Shown here: positions 18,012-28,939 of the stretch, in pieces
How the letters are laid out: the number at the start of each line of letters is the position of its first letter
How positions within the stretch are numbered: position 1 is the first letter of the stretch
NCBI RefSeq assembly: GCF_031822435.1
Contig: NZ_JAVQLW010000001.1
Location: 1,123,501-1,187,500 of the forward strand
DNA from: Paracoccus sp. MBLB3053
GTDB lineage: Bacteria; Pseudomonadota; Alphaproteobacteria; Rhodobacterales; Rhodobacteraceae
Length of the DNA stretch: 64,000 nt
Direction: 5' to 3'
Translations under genes and position numbers: made by a program
Notes under the pieces: model-generated
What the model was told of the DNA's origin: nothing
Databases searched by the model: none
Seen by the model: the letters and a program-made list of their open reading frames with translations, nothing else

Positions 18012-19575
18012 TTAGATGATTTTCGCCAGATCTGACATCGCGACCAGATGGCCGCGCCAAACGGTTCCTTCTGAAGTTGCGCCAGTCGTCTGGATCTCCT
18101 TTCCCGCGAGCTTCTTCAGCATACTGCGCGATGATGTGCCGGCCTGCTGCGCGAGGACGGATACCGGGACATAGGCCATCTGGAAGCGGGTGAGCGCGGC
18201 GGTGCTGATCACGCGCTTCAGTCCACCTGCATGTTCTGTGGTCTCATGCGCGATAAGACCCTGCTGGCACCAGCCCGAAATACATTGCTCCTTCCAGCCG
18301 GTCTGCCGTGCAATTTCTTGAACTGTCAGGCCGGTGCCGCGCCTGGCCTTACCCAACAGCAGCTGAACTTCCGCGAGCGGGAACCGGAACTTGCTGAATG
18401 CGCCGGAGGTGCTGTGATGGCACGGGGGCAAGGCGCCCTCATTGATGGCCTGAAAGACGGAGATTAGACCCGACCGATCGGTCGTGTAGCGCAGGTTGAG
18501 CTCTTGCAGCGCGATCGTCTTTCCGGGGACGGGCGTCACGTTTTTTCGCGATGCCTGCCACCATGGCCTCGAGCGCATCGAGGTGATGTGGCCCTTCGAC
18601 CAGCGGCGGCAGTTCCTTCGGCAGGCTCGCGGCAAATATGCCGGCCTCGGTAAGCAGATCGTATTGTTTGCGCGAAACGCCAAGGAATTCACGTGCGCGC
18701 GTCTTGTCGATGTAGCGCTGGCGGTTGGTGATGGTGGACTCGACGGTTTCCAGATCGATGGTCGTGTGGCGGTGTCCAAAGCCACTCGTGAAGGTTCTGC
18801 CTGCGATGGCCCCATCCGCGACCGCCTCGACGATGCGTCCCGCCCTGATACCGATCCGCCGCCCGGCCTCGGCGGCGCTGATCCAGCGCCTGTCCAGGGA
18901 ACGCGAGGCTTGGGCAGCGCCAACATAGCTGCCGTCAAACTCCTGGCGAACGACGTGTTCAAAGGCTTGGTGGAACACCCGGTAGGCTGGATGCCGGAAG
19001 CGCATGAAACGCTGATACCACTTGCCCAGCCGTGCAGGGGCCGAGGCCCTTTCCTGATCACCCTGTCGCAGGCGCAAGGAGACATCCCGCTCAAATGCCT
19101 CAGGCCAGCTGCTTAGCAGAGGTTCGATGCTGCGCAGTTGATTGCGGGCTTCCTCGACAGTCTTCGGCAGGACGATCTTGCCATGTTTTCCGGTGATGGG
19201 TGCGGTCTGGCTCGCGATGAGGAAGAGCAGGAAGGAACTGATATCGGACGGCGTTTGAAAGGTGAGCGAGGGCGGCAGGTTGCCGCGGCTCGGATGCATC
19301 TCCCCTGCGATCAATGCGGAAACGGCAACCTCCCAATCACCTGCCGCTTCGCGCCCGCACTGGGTCAGATTGTGCCCGCAGCGGCAGGTTGCGTGGCCGC
19401 CATGACCGGGCTGCATCGTCTCGGCGCAGATCGGGCAGAAATCCACGAGGACAATTTCGTGCTCTGGACAGGCTGTGACGAAGCAATGCTGCCATGCCTG
19501 GTGGCGGGGATTCCCGCTGGCAAGGCATTCGTGGCAGACCGGGGCCGAATGCCGCCTCTGGAAGCGGGAGGCTGT
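18012..19575 (-). pseudogene. tniQ: TniQ-family transposition protein, N-terminally deleted and frameshifted
   Basis: From about 19560 downwards the frame reads a zinc-ribbon region: VCHECLAS, then FVTACPEHEIVLVDFCPICA and CRCGHNL, the Cys pattern of TniQ, the target-selection partner of Tn5053/Tn7-type transposases. The roughly 100-residue domain that precedes these cysteines in TniQ is missing. The frame runs to 18547 (LEAMVAGIAK), then the similarity continues after a one-base shift at the A6 tract (T6 at 18541-18546 on the plus strand) as NVTPVPGKTIALQELNLRYT and on through two HTH-like segments (LTVQEIARQTGWKEQCISGW; VSVLAQQAGTSSRSMLKKLA) to the stop at 18012. No tniA or tniB is nearby. 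Confidence 0.8.
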
Positions 19576-20790
19576 TCCGGGAATTCGTTCAGGACATGTG
19601 CCGACATGCGCAGGACGCGAACCAGTAGACCGGTTGCCTCGTCCGCGTCGAGAAGCCGAAGATCTGCGATCAGCGCCTGAACATCGCGATGCCTCAGCTT
19701 CGCCTGCATCCAGAAGAGGTCGAAAACCATCTCGCGCAACTCGCTCCCTCGCCCGGCCTGCGCGAGATGGAAAGCGAACCAGTCGTGGAAATAGCCGTCA
19801 TCTTCTTGCGGCAGCCAGTCCGCACCGGAGGTCGCCCGGTAGCCGCTGACGATGGCCCCATGGATCGGGCGGGGCTCCTTCAGGCGGCCACGCAGATAGT
19901 CGCAGACGAGATCGTGCAGCTTCCATCTGGCTTCGCCACCTGCCGCCACATCCCGGATGAGCAGCGAGGTATCCACCAGCCGGTTGCAAAGCCGCCGGAC
20001 CTGCCGTGGATCCTGGCCGAGCACTGGCAGATCGTGCCAGAGCGCGCTGAGCGCCTCGATCGGGATCTCAGCATCCTCCGGGATGATAGCGCAGCGGGCG
20101 AGGGCAATCGCATCCTCCTGATCGAGGGTCCGGAAGCTCAGGTCGATCGCCCCGAACATGCCGGCATTGCCATCGTAGCCTTCTATCTCGGCCTCGAGGT
20201 CGCCGAGATCGTGTACCAGAAGCGCTTCCAGCCCGTCTTGCCAGTTGATGCGGTCGCTGGCGATGGCGGCCCCGAAGCAGCTGATCGCAAGCGGCAGGAA
20301 GCCGCATTCCTCCACGATGGCATCTGCAATATCGGGCAGCTGTCCGGGGGAGGCCTTGGCCCAGGCTGCCAGCAGTTCTCGCCCTTGGGCCGCATCAAGC
20401 TGATCAAGCGCCTGGGCCTCGGCGCCCAGTTTGGCCAGAACCGTTTGAAAGCGTGTCGTGACGACGAAGACCGCGCTGTCGCCGAGTTCCGCAAAGGCAC
20501 TCGCCTGCTCGGTCGTCCAGATATCGTCGAGCACGATCAGGCAACGGCGTCCCGCCAGCGCCTGCCGCAATTGCGCCTGACCATCCGATATCGTTTCGAT
20601 CACCGCCGGTTGACCGGTGAGGTCGCGCAACAATTGCCGCTGAACCTCCCTGGGATCGGTCGTGCGGCCCAGGACGCACCAGTAGCGCTCGCCGCCATAG
20701 GCCGCGGCGATCTCCGAGTCGCGCAGTAGCGCCTTGGCGAGGACCGTCTTGCCGAGCCCACCCTTCAGCCCAGCAACCTTGCTTGCCGCA
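19570..20790 (-). pseudogene. NB-ARC STAND NTPase part of a broken protease-STAND gene
   Basis: Continues the protease gene in another frame. The P-loop GGLGKT is at 20747-20764, followed by Walker B CLIVLDDIW, the sensor VVTTRFQ and the GLPL-like FLPLAIS, then a winged-helix segment (LHDLVCDYLRG) and an APAF-1-helical-like region (DWFAFHLAQAGRGSELREMV, then DLFWMQAKL and LRMSAHVLNEFP). Similarity stops near 19575, where the C-terminal sensor (WD40 or TPR in relatives) should begin; the frame then runs out of register through tniQ to a stop at 19365. The first ATG in the remaining open frame is at about 20633, downstream of the P-loop, so no functional NTPase can be made from it alone. Confidence 0.8.
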
Positions 20791-21550
20791 CCCCGGCAGT
20801 AATGCCCGAAAGCACCTTTTCCCGTAGCGGGGCCAGGAATGCCTCGCGCGACACGAAGTTGCGCGGCAAGGGCGGAAGCCGGGCCTCGCCGGGGGTGGGC
20901 ACCATCACAGCCGAGAGATCGACCGCCTTGGCGATCGTGCCGACCGGGATCGCATAGGCGATCGTCACGTTGTCCCGCGTCTTCTTCGAGACCAGCAGAC
21001 CGATCAGGCAGCCGGTCTTCAGATCGAGAACAGCTGCCCCGCTGAAGCCGCCCGCCACGACGCGCTCGCTGTTGGCAGGATCGATTTGCAGCCGACTGCG
21101 GTCGTCCAGCCCACGCGTCGCGCCAAGTACCGTGTCGAAGCTGTTTCCGCCGGGGAAGCCGCTCATCGCCACGGGCCGGTCGAGGGCATTGCCGAGATCC
21201 ATGTCCGTGAAGCGTGGGGGGAGAACTCCGGCAGGAAAATCTGCCGTGCCGACAAGTTCGAGCAGCGCCAGATCCTCGGCGATGCCGAATTCCGGCTCGG
21301 CCATGGGCGGCACCCAGCCGTCCGCGCGGAGCTTCATCTCGAAGTCCGCACCGCCCCCGAGTCGCAGCGGCAGGGTGATCCGGATTTCGCCTTCCGGCAC
21401 GGATGGGTCCAGCCCGTCCCGGCCAAGCGCGTCATAGACGACATGCGCGCAGGTCAGGACCTGCCTCGGGCCGATGACCACCCCGGTCCCGGCAGCATCT
21501 TGGGAACCTTGACGCAGAATTTTCGCGAGCGAGGCGGAATGCGCGGCCAT
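20765..21550 (-). CDS. Trypsin-like serine protease domain, N-terminal piece of a frameshifted protease-STAND protein
   Basis: 261 residues. The chymotrypsin-fold catalytic triad is visible: His36 in VLTCAHVVYD, Asp93 in EDLALLELVG and Ser170 in AGGFSGAAVL. After residue 215 comes PPLPRNFVSREAFLAPLREK, the usual linker into an NB-ARC domain. The frame ends (RLLG, stop) inside what should be the P-loop region. Adding one G to the GGGG at 20791-20794 would join it to SKVAGLKGGLGKTVLA. It starts 7 bases after the Trypco1-like gene, in the same operon. The protease could still be made, but without its NTPase switch. Confidence 0.82.
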   Translation of the reverse strand: MAAHSASLAKILRQGSQDAAGTGVVIGPRQVLTCAHVVYDALGRDGLDPSVPEGEIRITLPLRLGGGADFEMKLRADGWVPPMAEPEFGIAEDLALLELVGTADFPAGVLPPRFTDMDLGNALDRPVAMSGFPGGNSFDTVLGATRGLDDRSRLQIDPANSERVVAGGFSGAAVLDLKTGCLIGLLVSKKTRDNVTIAYAIPVGTIAKAVDLSAVMVPTPGEARLPPLPRNFVSREAFLAPLREKVLSGITAGVRQARLLG

Positions 21551-21557
21551 GTCCCGC

Positions 21558-21887
21558 TCAGCTGCCAGATATCGGCTTCCAGGTCGCCTTCAACGACAAG
21601 GTCGCCTCGGCATCGGTCGAGGCCAGGACGATGCCGGCCTTGGCGCTGAACTTGAGGCCGAAGGTCAGTTCGAGCTGCTCCGGTTTCAAGGCCGTGGCAA
21701 AACCCTCCAGGATCTCCCTTGTCGCCTCCTCGACGCCCTTCAGGGCATCGGTGAACTTGCGGCCCGTGTCCTCGACGATTTCGGCCTTGGATGAAGAGAT
21801 GCGTTCCTCTTCACCGCCGCTGGCGGCAACCTCGACGGCCACCGTGCCGCCGCTTTCCAAGGCAAAGGTCTGGATCTTTGTCGCCAT
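21558..21887 (-). CDS. Trypsin-co-occurring domain (Trypco1/CU044_2847-like) protein
   Basis: 109 residues from the ATG at 21887, with GGAG 8 bases upstream; the codon at 21893 is TTG. The N-terminal part (KIQTFALESGGTVAVEVAAS) is a beta-rich start of the kind seen in this family; the middle is helical (FTDALKGVEEATREILEGFA) and the end (LELTFGLKFSAKAGIVLAST) is a beta hairpin ending in a polar tail. In known systems such proteins sit beside a trypsin-STAND gene and are thought to be activators, substrates or adaptors. Here it directly precedes the protease gene and looks intact. Confidence 0.75.
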   Translation of the reverse strand: MATKIQTFALESGGTVAVEVAASGGEEERISSSKAEIVEDTGRKFTDALKGVEEATREILEGFATALKPEQLELTFGLKFSAKAGIVLASTDAEATLSLKATWKPISGS

Positions 21888-22377
21888 TCGCAAACTCCGA
21901 AAATCATGAAGAAATCAGCAGTCGAACATCGAACGATAGGTTTCAGTGTTGCGCGGTTTCAGGAATTTGCAAGCGGAGGTTTCACGCTGTCAACGCGATG
22001 TCGGAAATCAATAGCGAGTTCGGAAAGTTCTGCCTTCGGGCGGGCAAAGCTGGGCGATCAAAGCAGGCACATGGCGACTGCGGTAGGCCGTCAAAGTTCG
22101 CGCGGTCTTGCCCAAGGCATCGACGGGCCATCAACTGGGGCCGCTTCAAAGCGATAACTGATGTTGATGGGCGACGGCGAGCATTTTAAGATTCTATTAT
22201 CAAGCGGAGTTCACGAAGGGTCCGCCCATCTGACGTTCTTCCTCGAGATGGGGCGGGTCGGCAGAAAAGTCAGAATTTTTGTAGTGACTTGAATTTATGA
22301 TATAATTTTTGGAGGCGAGTTTTCGGGACGCGCAACTTATGCGCTACGCGCAAATTTATGCGCGTCCCTACAATCCG
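21888..22377. other. Gene-free region (490 bases) between the island operon and gyrB
   Basis: It holds the promoter side of the minus-strand Trypco1/protease operon and, nearer gyrB, an AT-rich stretch (about 22180-22320). Short plus-strand frames here have no recognisable similarity. The only structured element I see is the inverted repeat at 22325-22368. Confidence 0.55.
22325..22368 (-). terminator. Long inverted repeat just after gyrB
   Basis: Arms GGGACGCGCA (22325-22334) and TGCGCGTCCC (22359-22368) are perfect 10-bp complements around a 24-base loop that holds a further short GCGC/GCGC pairing. It lies 10 bases after the gyrB stop on the minus strand. The bases after it on that strand (GAAAACTC) are not T-rich, so it may be a Rho-type or processing hairpin rather than a classical terminator. 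Confidence 0.5.
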
Positions 22378-24846
<2,469 letters not shown>

Positions 24847-24910
24847 TTATAGGGGGCCACGGCCGGAATGTCACGGGAAAGCCACAAGATTTAGGGCTTT
24901 TCAGGCGTCT

Positions 24911-25246
24911 TCAGACCAAGCCCGGCTGATCCAGCAAGGTGGCCCCGTTTCGGCTTTCGATCTCGATCACCCATAGATCCGGATCGCGGCTGCAGTTGCG
25001 GGCGATCTCGGCGTCGATTTCACTTTCCCCGGCTTCGGAAATTCGCGTCCAGGGGCGCTGGTCGGTCTCGAAATTCCATTCCCGCATCCAAAGGCTCGCG
25101 CGACCGTCGAGGGTCGCGCATTTCACCATGACGGTACCTGCCGTGTCATCGCCATGGCGCATGACATAGGCGGGGATATCGGCCAATTGCAGACGTTTCA
25201 GGTAGGCCGAGACCCAGATCCCGGCCGCGAGCCTCGGCTCAGGCAT
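24911..25246 (-). CDS. DUF1491 family protein
   Basis: 111 residues, a small protein family of unknown function found in alphaproteobacteria, often next to era. It is recognised by RLAAGIWVSAYLKRLQLADI, WNFETDQRPWTRI and DPDLWVIEIESR. No signal peptide or membrane segment. Its start overlaps the era stop by 8 bases, so it is the tail of the rnc-era unit. Confidence 0.85.
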   Translation of the reverse strand: MPEPRLAAGIWVSAYLKRLQLADIPAYVMRHGDDTAGTVMVKCATLDGRASLWMREWNFETDQRPWTRISEAGESEIDAEIARNCSRDPDLWVIEIESRNGATLLDQPGLV

Positions 25247-26150
25247 CGCCGTCCTTGAAGTCGAGGCCCATCTCGTTGTAGCGCTCGGCCTCGTCGAGCC
25301 AGTTCTCGCGCACCTTCACCTGCAGGAAGAGGTGCACCGGGCGGCCCATGAACTCGGCCAGTTCGGCGCGGGCGGCCTGGCCCACGGCCTTGATCGTTTC
25401 GCCCCCCTTGCCAAGGACGATGCCCTTGTGGCCGGGACGGGCGACATAGACGATCTGGTCGACGCGGGCCGATCCGTCCTTTTTCTCTTCCCATTTCTCG
25501 GTCTCGACCGTGAGCTGGTAGGGGATTTCCTCGTGCAACCGCAGCGTCAGTTTCTCGCGGGTGATTTCGGCGGCAATCATGCGCATGGGCAGATCGGCCA
25601 CCTGGTCCTCGGGGTAAAGCCAGGGGCTTTCGGGAACCTCCTTGGCCAGCCAGTCGATCAGGCCGTTGCAGCCATAGCCCTTCTCGGCCGAGATCATGAA
25701 GGTCTGGGCGAAGTCGAACTTGCTGTTTGCCTCTTGCGACAGCGCCAGCAAGACCTCGGCCTTTACCCGGTCGATCTTGTTGATGACAAGCGCGACGGGC
25801 GTCTTGCCTGCATGTTCGCGAAGGCTTTCGATGATCGCCAGCGCGCCATCGGTCAACCCCCGATGGGCCTCGATCAGGAACAGGATGACATCGGCATCGG
25901 CCGCGCCGCCCCAGGCCGCCTTGACCATTGAACGGTCGAGCCGGCGCCGCGGGCGAAAGATGCCGGGGGTGTCCACGAAGACGATCTGCGCGTTCTCATG
26001 CATGGCGATCCCGCGGATGCGGGCGCGGGTCGTCTGCACCTTGTGGGTGACGATCGAGACCTTCGCCCCGACCATCTGGTTCAGAAGCGTGGATTTCCCG
26101 GCATTTGGTTCGCCGATCAGGGCTACGAAGCCCGCGCGCGTGTCGGTCAT
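25239..26150 (-). CDS. era: GTPase Era
   Basis: 303 residues. The G domain has G1 GEPNAGKST, the switch TTRARIRG, G3 DTPGI and G4 NKID. The KH domain at the C-terminus has [20 protein letters not shown], which binds the 3' end of 16S rRNA. Era assists 30S subunit maturation. Its ATG overlaps the rnc stop by 4 bases (ATGA), the classical rnc-era coupling. Confidence 0.97.
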   Translation of the reverse strand: MTDTRAGFVALIGEPNAGKSTLLNQMVGAKVSIVTHKVQTTRARIRGIAMHENAQIVFVDTPGIFRPRRRLDRSMVKAAWGGAADADVILFLIEAHRGLTDGALAIIESLREHAGKTPVALVINKIDRVKAEVLLALSQEANSKFDFAQTFMISAEKGYGCNGLIDWLAKEVPESPWLYPEDQVADLPMRMIAAEITREKLTLRLHEEIPYQLTVETEKWEEKKDGSARVDQIVYVARPGHKGIVLGKGGETIKAVGQAARAELAEFMGRPVHLFLQVKVRENWLDEAERYNEMGLDFKDGDA

Positions 26151-26836
26151 GTGGTTCCTTCGATCTGACCCAGCAGGACCTGTGCGGCCGCCTGCTCGAT
26201 GCTGCGTTTGGTGCCCTTGCCACTGGCGACGGCTTCTCGGCCATCGTCCAGCCGGACGGTAATTTCAAATTCGGGGGCGTGATCGGGACCCGAGCGCGCC
26301 GTCTGCACATAGCGGGGCGGGCTCATGCCATTGGCCTGCGCCCATTCCTGCAACGCCGTCTTGGCGTCGCGGCTGTCCTGGTCGACGCTGTCAAGCCTTT
26401 CGGCCCAAAGCGCAAGGACGACGTTGCGCGCTGTCTCGAATCCGGCATCCAGATAGATGGCGGCAATCACGGCCTCCATGGCATCGGCCAGCAGTGCCTC
26501 CTTGCGGCGACCGCCCGACATCATCTCGGACCGGCCAAGCTTCAGCACCTCGCCCAGACCGATCTCGCGCGCGACGGCGGCGCAGGTCTCGCCCCTGACC
26601 AATGCGTTGTAGCGGGGCGCAAGCTGGCCTTCGGTGGCGGCCCTGTCTGCGGCAAACAAGGCCTCGGCCATGCTGAGCCCAAGGACGCGGTCGCCCAGGA
26701 ATTCGAGCCGCTGGTTGTCGGGACGGGTCGCGCTGGCAATCGACCCATGGGTCAGGGCCCGCACAAGCAGTTCGGGCCGGGCAAACTCATGGCCCAGCCG
26801 TTCAGAGAAAGCACGCAGTTCGGCAGAAATCTTCAT
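26147..26836 (-). CDS. rnc: Ribonuclease III
   Basis: 229 residues. The nuclease domain signature [20 protein letters not shown] and the second acidic cluster ([15 protein letters not shown]) are intact; the double-stranded RNA-binding domain at the C-terminus ends [20 protein letters not shown]. It cuts double-stranded RNA, including rRNA precursors. It is 42 bases downstream of lepB and translationally coupled to era. Confidence 0.96.
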   Translation of the reverse strand: MKISAELRAFSERLGHEFARPELLVRALTHGSIASATRPDNQRLEFLGDRVLGLSMAEALFAADRAATEGQLAPRYNALVRGETCAAVAREIGLGEVLKLGRSEMMSGGRRKEALLADAMEAVIAAIYLDAGFETARNVVLALWAERLDSVDQDSRDAKTALQEWAQANGMSPPRYVQTARSGPDHAPEFEITVRLDDGREAVASGKGTKRSIEQAAAQVLLGQIEGTT

Positions 26837-26878
26837 GTCCCGATCCTGCCACGGCCCCCCTTCCGCGGCAATTCTTCC

Positions 26879-27670
26879 TTAATCGACAGCCTTGAAGAAG
26901 CGGTCCGCACGCCAGGTCCAGAAATACAGCAGCGACTTGCCGGCCGAAGAGAACATGATCCGGTCGGCGCGCCCGATGAGGTATTCGGCCGGAACCATGC
27001 CGACGCCGCCGGCCGAGGCGGGCCAACGCGAGTCGCCCGAATTGTCGCGGTTGTCACCCATGAAGAAATAATTGCCCTCGGGGACGGTGAATTCCGGCGT
27101 ATTGTCGCCCGGACCGTTGTCCGCCAGGTTCAGAACGTCATGGCTCACGCCATTGGGCAGGGTCTCGGTCAGACGTTCGGCAACACATTGGCCATTATCG
27201 GCGGCGCGGATCTGGCTGGGGCAGGGCAGGCTGCCCTGAGGTCCTTGCGGCGCTTGCGTTTCGACGAAATCGCCCGCGGCGACCTGCGGCGCCGCCTCGC
27301 CGTTGATGTATAGGACGCCATTGCGCATCTGGATGCGGTCGCCCGGCAGGCCGACCAGGCGCTTGATGAAGTCATCGCCGCGCGTCGGGTGGCGGAAGAC
27401 CACGACATCACCGCGTTCGGGGTCCGAACCCAGAATGCGCCCCGAGATCGGGCACATCGAGAAGGGGCAGGAATGGCTGGAATAGCCATAGGCCATCTTG
27501 TTGACGAAAAGGAAATCGCCGATCAGAAGCGTGTCCTTCATGCTGCCCGACGGAATCCAGAAGGGCTGGAAGAACAGCGTGCGGAAGACGCCTGCGATCA
27601 GCAGCGCCCAGAAGATCGTCTTGACGGTTTCCCAGATGCCGCCATCCTTGCGGGCTTCGCTTTTCGCCAT
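26879..27670 (-). CDS. lepB: Signal peptidase I
   Basis: 263 residues. One N-terminal membrane anchor (TVKTIFWALLIAGVFRTLFF), the catalytic serine in IPSGSMKDTL, the catalytic lysine in DFIKRLVGLPGDRI, and the conserved box GDNRDNSGDSRWP. It removes signal peptides at the periplasmic face of the inner membrane. The insert between the Lys box and GDNRD is of moderate length, as in other Rhodobacteraceae. It lies between acpS and rnc in the same direction. Confidence 0.96.
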   Translation of the reverse strand: MAKSEARKDGGIWETVKTIFWALLIAGVFRTLFFQPFWIPSGSMKDTLLIGDFLFVNKMAYGYSSHSCPFSMCPISGRILGSDPERGDVVVFRHPTRGDDFIKRLVGLPGDRIQMRNGVLYINGEAAPQVAAGDFVETQAPQGPQGSLPCPSQIRAADNGQCVAERLTETLPNGVSHDVLNLADNGPGDNTPEFTVPEGNYFFMGDNRDNSGDSRWPASAGGVGMVPAEYLIGRADRIMFSSAGKSLLYFWTWRADRFFKAVD

Positions 27671-27727
27671 TTATGCTGTCCCCTCATGCGGAAGTCGCGC
27701 GTTCATGGGCCGCGCGACATGGCAAAG

Positions 27728-28162
27728 TCAAGCAGAAGCACCGGGCAGGGGTGGGGCGCTCGCGGCTTCGGGAAGAGCCTCGATGATCACGAATGCCTGA
27801 GCCCAAGGGTGATCGTCGGTCAGGGTGACATGGACATGGGCGCGATGACCCGGGGGCGTCATGTCCCGAAGCCTTTCGGCAGCCCAACCGGTCAGCTCCA
27901 TCGTGGGCTGACCGCTGCGCAGGTTCCGGACGGCCATGTCCTTCCAACTGATTCCCATGGCAAGGCCGGTGCCAAGCGCCTTCGAGCAGGCCTCCTTGGC
28001 GGCCCAGCGTTTCGCCAGCGTCGCCGCCTCGAGCTTGCGCCGCGCGGCCAGGGCCAATTCGACCTCTGTGAAGACGCGCCGGCGAAACCGGTCGCCGTGA
28101 CGCTCGAGCACGCCCGCTATGCGGTCGATATTGGCGAGATCCGAACCGATGCCAAGGATCAT
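27728..28162 (-). CDS. acpS: Holo-[acyl-carrier-protein] synthase
   Basis: 144 residues. It has the family start [14 protein letters not shown] with its metal-binding Asp, [12 protein letters not shown], and the key [15 protein letters not shown] helix. The enzyme transfers phosphopantetheine from CoA to ACP for fatty acid synthesis. It is 9 bases after the orphan membrane-protein gene and upstream of lepB in a long minus-strand operon. Confidence 0.95.
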   Translation of the reverse strand: MILGIGSDLANIDRIAGVLERHGDRFRRRVFTEVELALAARRKLEAATLAKRWAAKEACSKALGTGLAMGISWKDMAVRNLRSGQPTMELTGWAAERLRDMTPPGHRAHVHVTLTDDHPWAQAFVIIEALPEAASAPPLPGASA

Positions 28163-28171
28163 GGCTGCCCC

Positions 28172-28939
28172 TTATTCCACGGATGCGGGCAGGTACGCTG
28201 CGGCATCATCCTCGAACCAATGCCAGATGCCCGAGAGTTTGCCGAGCGTCCAGTCATAGCTTGCCGAAATCGAGACCTCCGGCAGGTCGTCATAAAGCCC
28301 CTGTGCCCCGTGCCAGGCCGCGGCTGGGCTCGTCTTCACGGCCTGCCAGACCTCGTCGCGACTGGGCGGAGAAATGCCACAGACCTCGTCCTCGGTGACA
28401 GGTTCATCCGGGTTGAAGGCGGCATCAAGCTCGCGCATTTCCTGCATCAATGCGCAGGCATCGTGAAGCTCCCATGCCGTTGCGGCGGCAATGACACCGA
28501 CACCGATCACCGGCAGCGCCTCGCCGAAAGTCGATCCGACATTTCTCGCGGCGGCGGCGCCCGTCCTGCGCGAGACGCGTTCGGCCGTGTCATGCACAGC
28601 CTCGCGCATGGCGATGCGCCGGCCGCGATATTGCACCGTATTGTCCGCAAGCTGGGCGCGCAGGGCGCGCGTCTCGGCGCGCCTCGCTGCGCGCTCGGCA
28701 TCCAGATCCGCACCTTGCCGGGCGATCCGCTCATTCAGCCGAGCTTCTCGCGCATGGGTCTCGGTCACGACCGAGCGCCGGCCCGTCACGGCTTCGACGA
28801 CGGATGCCACAGCGCCGAGCACTTGCGGCACAAGCGTCATCGCCACCGACAGAGCAAGCGAGGTCACCATGAGCAGGATCATCACGAGCGACCATAGCCC
28901 CCCGACCGTCCGCAGGATCAGGCGGACCGCTCTGCCCAT
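28172..28939 (-). CDS. Membrane-anchored coiled-coil protein of unknown function
   Basis: 255 residues from the ATG at 28939, which overlaps the pdxJ stop by one base (TGATG); upstream codons in this frame shadow pdxJ. Residues about 5-45 hold a long hydrophobic segment (LWSLVMILLMVTSLALSVAM). Residues about 55-110 are charged and helical, probably coiled coil (REARLNERIARQGADLDAER, AARRAETRALRAQL). A second hydrophobic stretch (ALPVIGVGVIAAATAWELHD) and two cysteines (DACAL, DEVCG) follow. I do not recognise the family. Its fixed place between pdxJ and acpS suggests a housekeeping envelope role. Confidence 0.75.
   Translation of the reverse strand: MGRAVRLILRTVGGLWSLVMILLMVTSLALSVAMTLVPQVLGAVASVVEAVTGRRSVVTETHAREARLNERIARQGADLDAERAARRAETRALRAQLADNTVQYRGRRIAMREAVHDTAERVSRRTGAAAARNVGSTFGEALPVIGVGVIAAATAWELHDACALMQEMRELDAAFNPDEPVTEDEVCGISPPSRDEVWQAVKTSPAAAWHGAQGLYDDLPEVSISASYDWTLGKLSGIWHWFEDDAAAYLPASVE

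Noticed and set aside
18530..18560. Programmed -1 frameshift in tniQ
   Set aside because: The local codons GCG AAA AAA CGT do not form the usual X-XXY-YYZ slippery heptamer and the needed shift is +1. Decay or a sequencing error is simpler, though slippage cannot be excluded.
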